Both the position numbers and the translations under genes were made by a program. A DNA stretch of 25,019 bases, taken from the IMG/VR virus record IMGVR_UViG_3300043449_000896, positions 1 through 25,019 of that record. One strand, written 5' to 3'. This DNA is from a virus. The notes under the pieces were generated by a model. That model was given only the letters and a program-made list of their open reading frames with translations. It searched no databases and was not told where the DNA came from. This document shows, in pieces, positions 1-7,051 of this stretch. Each line of letters opens with the position of its first letter. Position 1 is the stretch's first letter.

Positions 1-518
1 GCTGTACCGTTTACCGTACCAGTACATACCGCGGTACTCCCAGCTGTACTCCTTTCGTACTGGTTATATACCGTATACGGAGGATGTATATAAGTACCAG
101 GGTCGGGTTGTGATTCCGTAATGGTATAGAAAATACTACTACCTACGGAGAAGCTAAAGCTTCCAGATATGGATGCGGTTTTATCGACGTAATGTAGAGA
201 CGGAATCTCCGATCCGCTATCGATTACTACATCCTGGGTATTCGTTACTCCATGTCCATTATTAACTGTAACGCGGACTTTAATAGACCATGTCCAGTTT
301 AGCGGGGTAGGTACGGTAGAGCTTCCGGTTAGGACATAGAGTACCTGGAACCGTGCGCTACATCCATAATGTCCTCCCAAAGTAAAGTCCGCGGAGCTTC
401 CATATTCGTAGAAACCAGGAGGAATAGTATAGGACGGGTCTACTAAGCGTTTCTTTACTGTAAACGCGAAGGAAGCTCCCTGGGTACTCGTCCTGGTTAC
501 GTCTAGATAGGTAGGCAT
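1..518 (-). CDS. Beta-rich tail protein, 3' end off the left edge
   Basis: Reading the minus strand from the ATG at 518-516, the frame stays open for 172 codons to the window edge, so this is the N-terminal part of a longer protein. It begins MPTYLDVTRTSTQG and is rich in Thr, Ser, Gly, Tyr and Val in short alternating stretches, as in beta-sandwich tail proteins. The ATG overlaps the TAA of the upstream hub gene by one base (TAATG), so translation is probably coupled. Position after the tail hub gene fits a distal tail, baseplate or fibre protein. I do not recognise the family. No transmembrane segment is visible in the portion present. Confidence 0.8.
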   Translation of the reverse strand, partial: MPTYLDVTRTSTQGASFAFTVKKRLVDPSYTIPPGFYEYGSSADFTLGGHYGCSARFQVLYVLTGSSTVPTPLNWTWSIKVRVTVNNGHGVTNTQDVVIDSGSEIPSLHYVDKTASISGSFSFSVGSSIFYTITESQPDPGTYIHPPYTVYNQYERSTAGSTAVCTGTVNGT

Positions 519-3319
519 TATGCAGGTATGGTAACCGCTTCCGCGCGATATGTACAGGTACGGAGCTGGATACCGCTTCCATCCGTGTACTCCCGGATAA
601 ATTCAATATTAGGGATAGCTACAATCCTATACCATCCATAAACTCCCGTCCCGGTTGGACCCATAATGCGGACAATATCGTTTAACCAGATAGGATACTG
701 GTCCTCTGGGTTTCCTTTATTCCACATTAGTAGACCTGTATCAAATTCCACTAAGTTACGCGTAACGGTTAATCTATCCTGTAAAACCGTTACCGCGTAA
801 TCTACTTTACTTTGGGATGTAATGGTCGGATCGGCGAGGATATAGCTAACTGGTCTACCTCTCCAGTTAGAAGGACGGGAAGCTGGAGCTAGAGTCGCAT
901 CCTGTGAAGGACCATCCTGGTAGTACCCATAAATGATTTGTCCTCTACGAGGATCGCGACCTACTACTACTACGCTATTCGCTTCCGGACTCTCGCGCGT
1001 TTCCGATAGTCCCTGGAGGAGACATGTCGTAGCGAAAGGCATGGAAAGATTTCCTTTAGCTGGGTCGCGCGCTTGTTCCAATGTTTGCCATATCGTAACG
1101 TCCCAGGTAGTTGGAGTTTTATTAGGTACTTCCCAGGAATATTGATATCCTCCGAGGACGCTGGAGAGAGGTATCCATCCCTTAACCCAAGTAGCTGCAT
1201 ATGTACTATGGAGCCGATCTAACGCTCCTCCTACCGTCTCTCCACGCTCTATAGAAAATGCCCATTCTCCCTTAGATGCACCAGGAGAAAGCGGGAGCGT
1301 AAACTCCGTAGAGCTACCATCATAGGAGATAAAGATAGAGACATTATCGTACGCGCTACCGTTATCCAGGTATCCGGAGATACGGAGGAGACTCCGTACA
1401 GCGTCCGATAGTCGGAAACCGTCTAGAGCTGGAGTTGCTTGTATCATCGTTAGATCGAGGTCCGTACCTCTATCCGACCCAGTAAACTCCAGAGTACTCC
1501 ATAATCCAGTGTAATCGTTCTCCATCCTCGTTATCTTAGGCGCGCTTAAAGTACCAGCTATCATCGTTACGTATACCGCTGTAGACGTAACGGATACTCT
1601 CTGATGTTTAGCCGATCCAGTAACCGTAGGAGTAATCCCGGTTAGAGTAAACGATGTAGTCCCGGTTACCGTAGCTACCGTATACGTTTCCGTAGAGAGG
1701 ATATTACCTACCGTGGAATCAAACCGTATCGTATTACCTACTACGTACGTATTACCTCCAGCAGGTATCTGGATATTCCCGGATGTAATCGTTACGGTAG
1801 AGGACTGGATATAAACCTCCTGGTGCTTAAGTACTCCGTAAGCTGTAGGAGTAATCCCAGTAATGGTAAACGATGTAGTCCCGGTTACCGTAGCTACTGT
1901 ATAGCTAGTACCCGCTACGATGTTCCCAGCGTTAGTATCAAATCGTACGGTTTTACCTACTACGTAGGTATTCCCTCCGGATGGTATCTGCGGATCGCCG
2001 ACATTAACTATAACGTCCGTAGACAATGGACCTACAGTAGTAATAACCGCGTCCTTAGTTTTAACCTGTATCCTAAATGGTCTATCGCTTTGATATTCTG
2101 CCTGTACCATTCCAGCATTTGCCAGCAGTCCAGAATACGCGGAGAGAGTCGCGGTAGTCCTTCCGTCCTCTCCGACCGATAGGTTTAATGCGCCGATAGC
2201 ATTAGTAATATCCGTACTACCCGCGTACGTCTGGTTAGGATTAGGGTCCCAGAAAGCGTCTACAGCGTAAACCGTTGGACTTTGTGTACCGCTGAAATTC
2301 TGCATATAGCATTTAACGCGGACGGTTTTCTTTACTCCATCCCAGGAGGACGTAGTCCCGTTATCTAATACCGTCCACGTAGTCCAGTCTCCGGTCCCTT
2401 CGTGGACTATCGAAGTAACCAGCTGGGTACTATCTCCCGTAGGTCCCGCGGTATCGTTAAATGGTAGATATGTAAATACAGCTCCGGAAGGAGGAGCATA
2501 CCGGAGTACCTGCATCGATGCGATAAAGCTACCCTGAGGACTAAATCTACAATAAGCTATTTGGATCGCGAGTTTACCCGTAGGTACAGCAAATGCGAAT
2601 TTACCCGCTGGAGTAATCGCGTTAGTCGTCAAGCTCTCGTCCAAATCCGTAAAGATATGGGAGAAGCTTAATCCGTAATTTGTATGGACGAGAAGCTCCC
2701 GTCTCCGGAATGGAATAATCAGGATTTCGTTAAATTGCTGGTTAGTGGAGAAGCTCGCGGTATAGGTACTACCAGGCGCAAAGTTACTACCGCTCCGATC
2801 GTAGCTTCCTACCAGGAGTCCAGCTTTATAAACCTCTGCTTTACCGTTAGCGTAGAATACTAGCTTAATCTCTCCGGACGTACTACCAGCGTTATAGTTA
2901 TAGTAGAGACGTAGGACGGGGACATCTGCTCCTATCTTTAGCTCCGGTTTGTACCATCCTATTACCATCGGTTGATTAGCAGGGAGCGCGCTGGTTACCT
3001 GGACGATTTCGTTAGTAGATTGTTTAGCGCGTAACCAGTAATCTCCGGAAGCGCGTATCTGGAGACGTTCCCATTTAGAAGGAGTAGGAATGGTATACGC
3101 CGCGGACGGGTCCAGGCGCGCATTGTTACCAGTGTATGTATTCCCCCAGGATTCTGTAAGCGGGATAGGTTTTAGCATAGCCGTTAGAGTACATGGATCG
3201 ACCCAGATACCCTCCGTACGGAAACCCTGGGAGAGCATGGTCCCATCGAAACCTACAGCTAACCGTCCCTTCTCTGGACGAGGTTCCGGGATATCTACCT
3301 GTACTCTAACTTCATACAT
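518..3319 (-). CDS. Tail hub / tail-tip protein with two tandem beta modules
   Basis: 933 residues, directly downstream of the tape measure gene (its ATG is next to the tape measure stop), which is where siphovirus tail-tip and hub proteins are encoded. Residues 1-430 are beta-rich with Trp/Tyr-rich stretches (for example 310-360) that could be lectin-like. Residues 445-503 and 518-576 are two copies of one module with a 73-residue period: each starts IP(S/A)GGNTYVVG, contains YTVATVTGTTSFT and ends KHQ(E/R)V. Residues 600-933 look like a gp27/gpD-type hub: VVVVGRDP, GRPVSYILADPTITSQ, then LNDIVRIMG and GWYRIVAI near the C-terminus. The hub call is from pattern memory, not a search. Role inferred: closing the tail tube, anchoring receptor-binding parts and possibly binding host surface sugars. 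Confidence 0.7.
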   Translation of the reverse strand: MYEVRVQVDIPEPRPEKGRLAVGFDGTMLSQGFRTEGIWVDPCTLTAMLKPIPLTESWGNTYTGNNARLDPSAAYTIPTPSKWERLQIRASGDYWLRAKQSTNEIVQVTSALPANQPMVIGWYKPELKIGADVPVLRLYYNYNAGSTSGEIKLVFYANGKAEVYKAGLLVGSYDRSGSNFAPGSTYTASFSTNQQFNEILIIPFRRRELLVHTNYGLSFSHIFTDLDESLTTNAITPAGKFAFAVPTGKLAIQIAYCRFSPQGSFIASMQVLRYAPPSGAVFTYLPFNDTAGPTGDSTQLVTSIVHEGTGDWTTWTVLDNGTTSSWDGVKKTVRVKCYMQNFSGTQSPTVYAVDAFWDPNPNQTYAGSTDITNAIGALNLSVGEDGRTTATLSAYSGLLANAGMVQAEYQSDRPFRIQVKTKDAVITTVGPLSTDVIVNVGDPQIPSGGNTYVVGKTVRFDTNAGNIVAGTSYTVATVTGTTSFTITGITPTAYGVLKHQEVYIQSSTVTITSGNIQIPAGGNTYVVGNTIRFDSTVGNILSTETYTVATVTGTTSFTLTGITPTVTGSAKHQRVSVTSTAVYVTMIAGTLSAPKITRMENDYTGLWSTLEFTGSDRGTDLDLTMIQATPALDGFRLSDAVRSLLRISGYLDNGSAYDNVSIFISYDGSSTEFTLPLSPGASKGEWAFSIERGETVGGALDRLHSTYAATWVKGWIPLSSVLGGYQYSWEVPNKTPTTWDVTIWQTLEQARDPAKGNLSMPFATTCLLQGLSETRESPEANSVVVVGRDPRRGQIIYGYYQDGPSQDATLAPASRPSNWRGRPVSYILADPTITSQSKVDYAVTVLQDRLTVTRNLVEFDTGLLMWNKGNPEDQYPIWLNDIVRIMGPTGTGVYGWYRIVAIPNIEFIREYTDGSGIQLRTCTYRAEAVTIPA
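1598..1987 (-). repeat. Tandem repeat encoding two ~60-residue beta modules
   Basis: Within the tail hub gene, residues 445-503 and 518-576 are near copies, period 219 nt. Conserved blocks are GGNTYVVG, RFD, GNI, YTVATVTGTTSFT, TGITPT and KHQ. Base similarity is visible too: the segment around tttacgatgtagtcccgg occurs in both units at about 1650 and 1870. This suggests a duplication within the gene. Confidence 0.85.
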
Positions 3320-4774
3320 TTAATAACGTCCTAATGGAGTATTTAGGTATTGTCGCTGGGATTGTTGGACCAGCTGGAGGATACCTCTATTAATCATAGT
3401 ACTACCTGGTATCTGCGCCGATCCGCGGAACCTATCGCGTGACATACCCAGCTCTACCGCGGTTACTCCTAATGCTCCTAGCTGCCGTCCTCCGAATAAC
3501 TGACGATTAAAATCTAAGGCGTTAGCGGTTTTACCTGTATTAGCGGAGATTTGTCGCAAATGGTTTTTACTCTCCTTGTTATCCTTATCCGTTTCGTTAT
3601 CTCGCTTTTTACGTTCCTTATCCTCTATCTCAGTTTTCTTATCCCGCGGAAATGCCATAGCGTCATATTCCCGGTATCCTGCCATACCTTTACGGATGTA
3701 CTCGTCCTGGGGAGTAATCTTCTCATAATCGATTTTAGGGAAACCCTTTCCGGTAAACAAATCCCGGAGGTCTATCTCTGTAGTTAGGAATTTCTGGATA
3801 TTATTAAAGTACTTCTGTAAGGTTTCGAATAACCAGCTCCATGCTAGCGTCTGCTCGTAAACGAAATCTCTCCAGGTATGGATTAGGAATACCATAGTAT
3901 TCTGAAAGTTAATCTTAATCGGTCCAGAGAAAGCTCCCATTTGCTCCATTACGTGAGCTAGTTCCTTATTTACATTCTGGAGCTGGTTAAAGAAATTCTC
4001 GCTATCGGAGGAGAGCGTACCGAAACCATTAAGGATAGCTTCTCCCAGAGGTTCCATAGCTACCTGAAAGCTATCTCCCAGGTTATCTATCGCGGTTTGA
4101 AACGATACCGCTGCTCTGGGCATTTGCCGGAGCTGCTCGTTAATGCGTTTAAATATCGTCTCGATATCTAAACCTTTCTTATTGAATTTCTCCATATCCA
4201 AAGTACCGAAAGCGTCTTTAAACGCTGCGCGAAATTGTGGAGCGTAAGCGGAGATTTCGTTCATATCGTCGGTAGTTACTTTACCTAAACCCGCCATTTT
4301 TGCGAGCTGGTCTACAGCAGCTCCAAACTCCGCTTTACCGCGTCCCGCATTTGCGATCGCGTTACCCAGCTCTACGATGGAGTCCTTAGCGGTTTTAGCG
4401 GAGATGCCAGCTCCCTGTAGCTTGACGCTTCCGGAGACTACCTCCTGGAAACCTAAACCAGGGAGCTTAGCAGCTTCCTGTAGATCGCGTAGACTTTGCT
4501 CGTATTCCTTAGTATTATGTGAAACGCTCTGGAGCGCGCGCTTCGCGGAATCTAGCGGAATAGCTGCATCTACAGCAGCTTTACCATAGGCAAATACTCC
4601 AGCAGCTAGAGCGGTAAACCCAGCAGCTGCAGCTCCTAAAGCTCCCGCCATACCTCCGAGAGCTACTCCCTGGGATGCGACCTGGGAGATACCTTGATCG
4701 ATTTTCATAAGGGAGGAGACTACCGCTTCTCCTCCTTCGGCAGATATCTTAACTACCAAATCCGCGAGAGTCAT
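3320..4774 (-). CDS. Tail tape measure protein
   Basis: 484 residues. N-terminal 1-75 is Ala/Gly-rich and hydrophobic (VALGGMAGALGAAAAGFTAL), typical of tape measure proteins. Residues about 80-190 match the conserved tape measure core: SVSHNTKEYEQSL, LPGLGFQEVVSGSVKLQGAG, GNAIANAGRGKAEFGAAVDQL and VTTDDMNEISAYAP. Residues about 375-405 are a highly charged Lys/Asp/Glu helix. In siphoviruses this protein sets tail length and helps DNA pass into the cell. At about 0.15 nm per residue it predicts a tail near 70 nm, which is short. Its ATG overlaps the TAA of the frameshifted chaperone extension by one base, the usual arrangement. Confidence 0.92.
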   Translation of the reverse strand: MTLADLVVKISAEGGEAVVSSLMKIDQGISQVASQGVALGGMAGALGAAAAGFTALAAGVFAYGKAAVDAAIPLDSAKRALQSVSHNTKEYEQSLRDLQEAAKLPGLGFQEVVSGSVKLQGAGISAKTAKDSIVELGNAIANAGRGKAEFGAAVDQLAKMAGLGKVTTDDMNEISAYAPQFRAAFKDAFGTLDMEKFNKKGLDIETIFKRINEQLRQMPRAAVSFQTAIDNLGDSFQVAMEPLGEAILNGFGTLSSDSENFFNQLQNVNKELAHVMEQMGAFSGPIKINFQNTMVFLIHTWRDFVYEQTLAWSWLFETLQKYFNNIQKFLTTEIDLRDLFTGKGFPKIDYEKITPQDEYIRKGMAGYREYDAMAFPRDKKTEIEDKERKKRDNETDKDNKESKNHLRQISANTGKTANALDFNRQLFGGRQLGALGVTAVELGMSRDRFRGSAQIPGSTMINRGILQLVQQSQRQYLNTPLGRY

Positions 4775-5318
4775 TAAAAGAAACCTCTAGATGCTTTCTC
4801 CGCTTCTAGCTTCTCTATCTCGCGCGCTATCCACGCTACATCCGCTAGAGCGGTAACGGATAAATCCAGCTCCAGTGGATGCCGGTGTAGGTATTTAACG
4901 GAGTAGTAAAGGATATCCTTAGCTACTCCGTTTAGGCGTTTCCCGCTTCCTTAATCTCCTGATTAAAGTCTACTAAAAATGCGGTTTGGAATAGTTGAAA
5001 TACTCGGAGATAAGCTCTCTTATTACGGAGAGCTAGCTTACAGATATCCTTTACTGGGTCGATGGTTTGTGTATCCTTCTCCGAAGGGACGTAACATCTA
5101 CCGATAATGTAGCAGCTCTGGAGCTGGTCGATAATCATCTCCGGAAAGGATATCCGGAGACGTTCGATAGCCGATCCATTAGGATAAAGGTCCGGGATTT
5201 TAGGTTCTCTAAAAGTAAGCATTACTTTATCTCCTGCTGGAAAGAAATCAGAAAGGTCTACTTCTAGGTTCGGTTTTACTTCATCCTGGGGGATGGTACT
5301 TAATGCAGTAAGGGACAT
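4774..5318 (-). CDS. Tail assembly chaperone, frameshifted (GT-like) form
   Basis: A -1 slip on GGGAAAC (4944-4938) joins the first 127 codons to an ORF in the next frame that reads RLNGVAKDILYYSVKYLHRH and continues to a TAA at 4776-4774, giving about 181 residues. The extension has no start or ribosome binding site of its own, stays open for 54 codons and ends exactly on the tape measure ATG, so it is best explained as a translational fusion. This matches the G/GT arrangement conserved in long-tailed phages. The extension has a C-terminal charged helix containing AREIEKLEAEK. Confidence 0.88.
4897..4944 (-). promoter_or_regulatory. Programmed -1 ribosomal frameshift signal
   Basis: Slippery heptamer G GGA AAC at 4944-4938 in the correct register of the chaperone frame (GCG GGA AAC). 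A 5-nt spacer (GCCTA) follows, then a perfect 10-bp stem: AACGGAGTAG (4932-4923) pairs with CTACTCCGTT (4906-4897). The 16-nt loop can form four further pairs (AAGG/CCTT) around ATAT. The zero-frame stop lies just after the heptamer. Site, spacing and hairpin are all as expected for -1 frameshifting. Confidence 0.9.
4932..5318 (-). CDS. Tail assembly chaperone, short (G-like) form
   Basis: 128 residues, acidic at the N-terminus (VKPNLEVDLSDFFPAGDKVMLTFREPKIPD), ending EIKEAGNA then TAA. It lies between the tail tube and tape measure genes, the standard position of the lambda G / HK97 gp13-type chaperone. The family role is to bind the tape measure protein and guide tube assembly without entering the virion. 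Start support: GGAG about 11 nt before the ATG. The last four sense codons contain the slippery site used to make the longer form. Function comes from position and the frameshift signal rather than sequence recognition. Confidence 0.82.
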   Translation of the reverse strand: MSLTALSTIPQDEVKPNLEVDLSDFFPAGDKVMLTFREPKIPDLYPNGSAIERLRISFPEMIIDQLQSCYIIGRCYVPSEKDTQTIDPVKDICKLALRNKRAYLRVFQLFQTAFLVDFNQEIKEAGNA

Positions 5319-5327
5319 AAGTTAAGA

Positions 5328-5762
5328 TTACTCCAGTCCGCTGTAATACGCTACTCCCAGCTTAATCGTAGCTGATTCCTTAACGATATCGTCCGCTACG
5401 ATAGGTTGTGTAGCGGTTTGGATTACTCCGGTAAATGTTTGGATTACTGGAGTCCCTTCGGCTAGAGTAAGTTTCAGTTTAACGAAATAACCTTCTTTCA
5501 TAAAGAAAATAGGATTTACGTTTCCAGTATCTCCATCATAGTTAATTTCAATTTCCACGGTTCCGGTAGTAGATACTGTAAGGGATTTATCCGTAGCATC
5601 CGCTAACGTCTGGACGTTCTTAAAGTTAACCGACCTAGTAGGACGGAAGGAAGTAACCAGAGCGGTACGGTCGACAGTGGAAATAGCTGCTGGAGTCCCT
5701 GCGGACTGAAGCGCACCGATACCAATTTCTACCGTACAGTTGTTATAGAGAAGAAACTTCAT
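5328..5762 (-). CDS. Major tail (tube) protein
   Basis: 144 residues, predicted mostly beta: KFLLYNNCTVEIGIG at the start, RPTRSVNFKNVQTLADATDK, then TVEIEINYDGDTG and FFMKEGYFVKLKLTL. The pattern of a short beta protein asserting its domain within the tail module, next to the terminator gene upstream and the chaperone gene downstream, fits the gpV/HK97 gp6-like tail tube family. The family role is to polymerise as stacked hexamer rings around the tape measure. It is at the small end for tube proteins and lacks the extra Ig-like domain that some carry. Identification rests on gene order and general character rather than a diagnostic motif. Confidence 0.75.
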   Translation of the reverse strand: MKFLLYNNCTVEIGIGALQSAGTPAAISTVDRTALVTSFRPTRSVNFKNVQTLADATDKSLTVSTTGTVEIEINYDGDTGNVNPIFFMKEGYFVKLKLTLAEGTPVIQTFTGVIQTATQPIVADDIVKESATIKLGVAYYSGLE

Positions 5763-5773
5763 ACCATAGACTC

Positions 5774-6259
5774 CTAAGATATTACCTGGGCTGTAATCTT
5801 ATAGAGGAGTGTAGCGCAAAATACTACCCGTCCTCCGGACTGGTCCTCGTAAACCATATCCGTACTCTCTCTCTTATAGAGGATGCACGGATTAGTAGAG
5901 GTTACGTACCGACCATCTAAAAGCTCCGCTACGCGGTTAGCTATATTCTGTACCTGTACCATAGAGATCGAACCGCTAGACATACCGTAGATATTAATCC
6001 TGTAAACCGGAGTACTTATTACCCTAGTTTTACCGATAGTAATCTGGTCCGCTTGATAGCTTCCCTCTCGCGTAAATACTATAAATGGAAACCTGGGAGG
6101 TTTCCTGGATACCGGATCGGTTTCCGGGGAGATATGCGCGTATACTCCCTGCTGATAACCGTTAGGTAGATTATCTACCGCGAGTAGATCGGATAGCGTA
6201 GCGTCCGCGGTAAGTACCGTATAGATATCCGGTTCTATTACTCCAGGTTCAAATACCAT
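5774..6259 (-). CDS. Tail terminator / tail completion protein
   Basis: 161 residues. The pattern LTADATLSDLL near the N-terminus, FPFIVFTREGSYQADQ in the middle, YRINIYG, then a helix (QNIANRVAELLDGR) and a final beta hairpin is typical of small tail terminator proteins of the gpU / DUF3168-like group, which cap the tail tube and form the interface with the head. It sits between the HK97 gp10-like gene and the tail tube gene, as expected. Called from pattern and position. Confidence 0.72.
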   Translation of the reverse strand: MVFEPGVIEPDIYTVLTADATLSDLLAVDNLPNGYQQGVYAHISPETDPVSRKPPRFPFIVFTREGSYQADQITIGKTRVISTPVYRINIYGMSSGSISMVQVQNIANRVAELLDGRYVTSTNPCILYKRESTDMVYEDQSGGRVVFCATLLYKITAQVIS

Positions 6260-6269
6260 TTTTAGGTCC

Positions 6270-6698
6270 TTAACTTAGTAAATTTTTAATCCGGTTTACC
6301 ATCTCCGGAGCTTCGCGCTGGAGAGCTGGGACCAGAAATGGACGCTTAGGTATTCTTTTCCCTTTCTTCGAATACCATCCTAGCTCCAGAGGTATAGAGT
6401 ACTTCGCGCTACTACTTACTATCCCGCTGTACTTTGTAACCATCCTAGAGCTGATATGGTTTTTAAGAAATCCTGTATCGCTATTCGGAGGAGTACCTGG
6501 GGGAGAGGACCAGTGGATACGTTTCTTTTTCTTCCCTCTCGTATATGGTTTGTATTGTCCGGAGCTTTCCGCGATACTTTTCTTAGCGGTAGCTTCGACG
6601 TTCGCTACCGTCATTCCAACGATAGCCGATATCTTATGGAGGTTTCGGATATACGCTGGGATTAGATTACTCCTTACCTCTACGGAAGCTTTATTCAT
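6270..6698 (-). CDS. HK97 gp10-like tail-completion protein
   Basis: 142 residues. It carries the hallmark series of this family: an N-terminal helical part, SSPPGTPPNSDTGFLKNHI, then YSIPLELGW, and a basic stretch ending KRIPKRPFLVPALQR. Proteins of this family act in completing the head-tail joint, and the gene normally lies between head closure and tail terminator genes, as here. The protein is very basic (KKKKR near residue 56). The upstream Ig-like gene overlaps its start by four bases, so translation is likely coupled. Confidence 0.85.
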   Translation of the reverse strand: MNKASVEVRSNLIPAYIRNLHKISAIVGMTVANVEATAKKSIAESSGQYKPYTRGKKKKRIHWSSPPGTPPNSDTGFLKNHISSRMVTKYSGIVSSSAKYSIPLELGWYSKKGKRIPKRPFLVPALQREAPEMVNRIKNLLS

Positions 6699-7051
6699 AA
6701 GGAAAGGATATCCGTATACAGAGGACCGAATCTCCGGATCGTCCCATTAGTTAAGCTAACCGTAATCCGGATTACTCCAGCTATAGGATAAGCGGATGGA
6801 GGAAGGATAGAGATTACTCCCTCCGCTGGGTATTGTTTGGTTATCGTAGCTGTACCGGATGGAAAGGTATACGCCGATCCTGTTAGCGCGTTAATATAGT
6901 TAACCGCGAGAGTACCCGTAGTAACGTCTACCGCGCTCCCGTTCTCGTCTACCAGGCGCATTATAAGCGCGCTCCTATCTCCGACCCAGAGTACATCCGT
7001 CTCCTGCATAGAGAGCTTAGGGTCCTCTGAGAGAGCGTAGATTTTCGACAT
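6695..7051 (-). CDS. Small Ig-like (BppU-N-like) virion protein
   Basis: 118 residues. After a short lead the protein is one beta-sandwich-like domain: ALIMRLVDENGSAVDVTTG, AVNYINALTGSAYTF, then EGVISILPPS and GVIRITVSLTNGTIRRFGP. The same layout occurs at residues about 515-610 of the 612-residue protein encoded just upstream (VVLQLVDAMGTGIPL through TYYVTVTRTTG), so the two domains are probably related. The layout resembles the N-terminal domain of baseplate upper proteins (BppU). Likely a virion surface or appendage part; the exact place is unknown. Its start is next to the stop of the upstream gene. Confidence 0.65.
   Translation of the reverse strand: MSKIYALSEDPKLSMQETDVLWVGDRSALIMRLVDENGSAVDVTTGTLAVNYINALTGSAYTFPSGTATITKQYPAEGVISILPPSAYPIAGVIRITVSLTNGTIRRFGPLYTDILSL

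Noticed and set aside
358-606. 82-codon minus-strand frame across the hub gene end
   Set aside because: It overlaps the hub C-terminus and the next gene in another frame; the frame from 518 to the left edge has better composition and a coupled start.
1823-2182. 119-codon plus-strand frame with many Tyr and Ser
   Set aside because: Fully antisense to the tail hub gene, with no ribosome binding site; a shadow.
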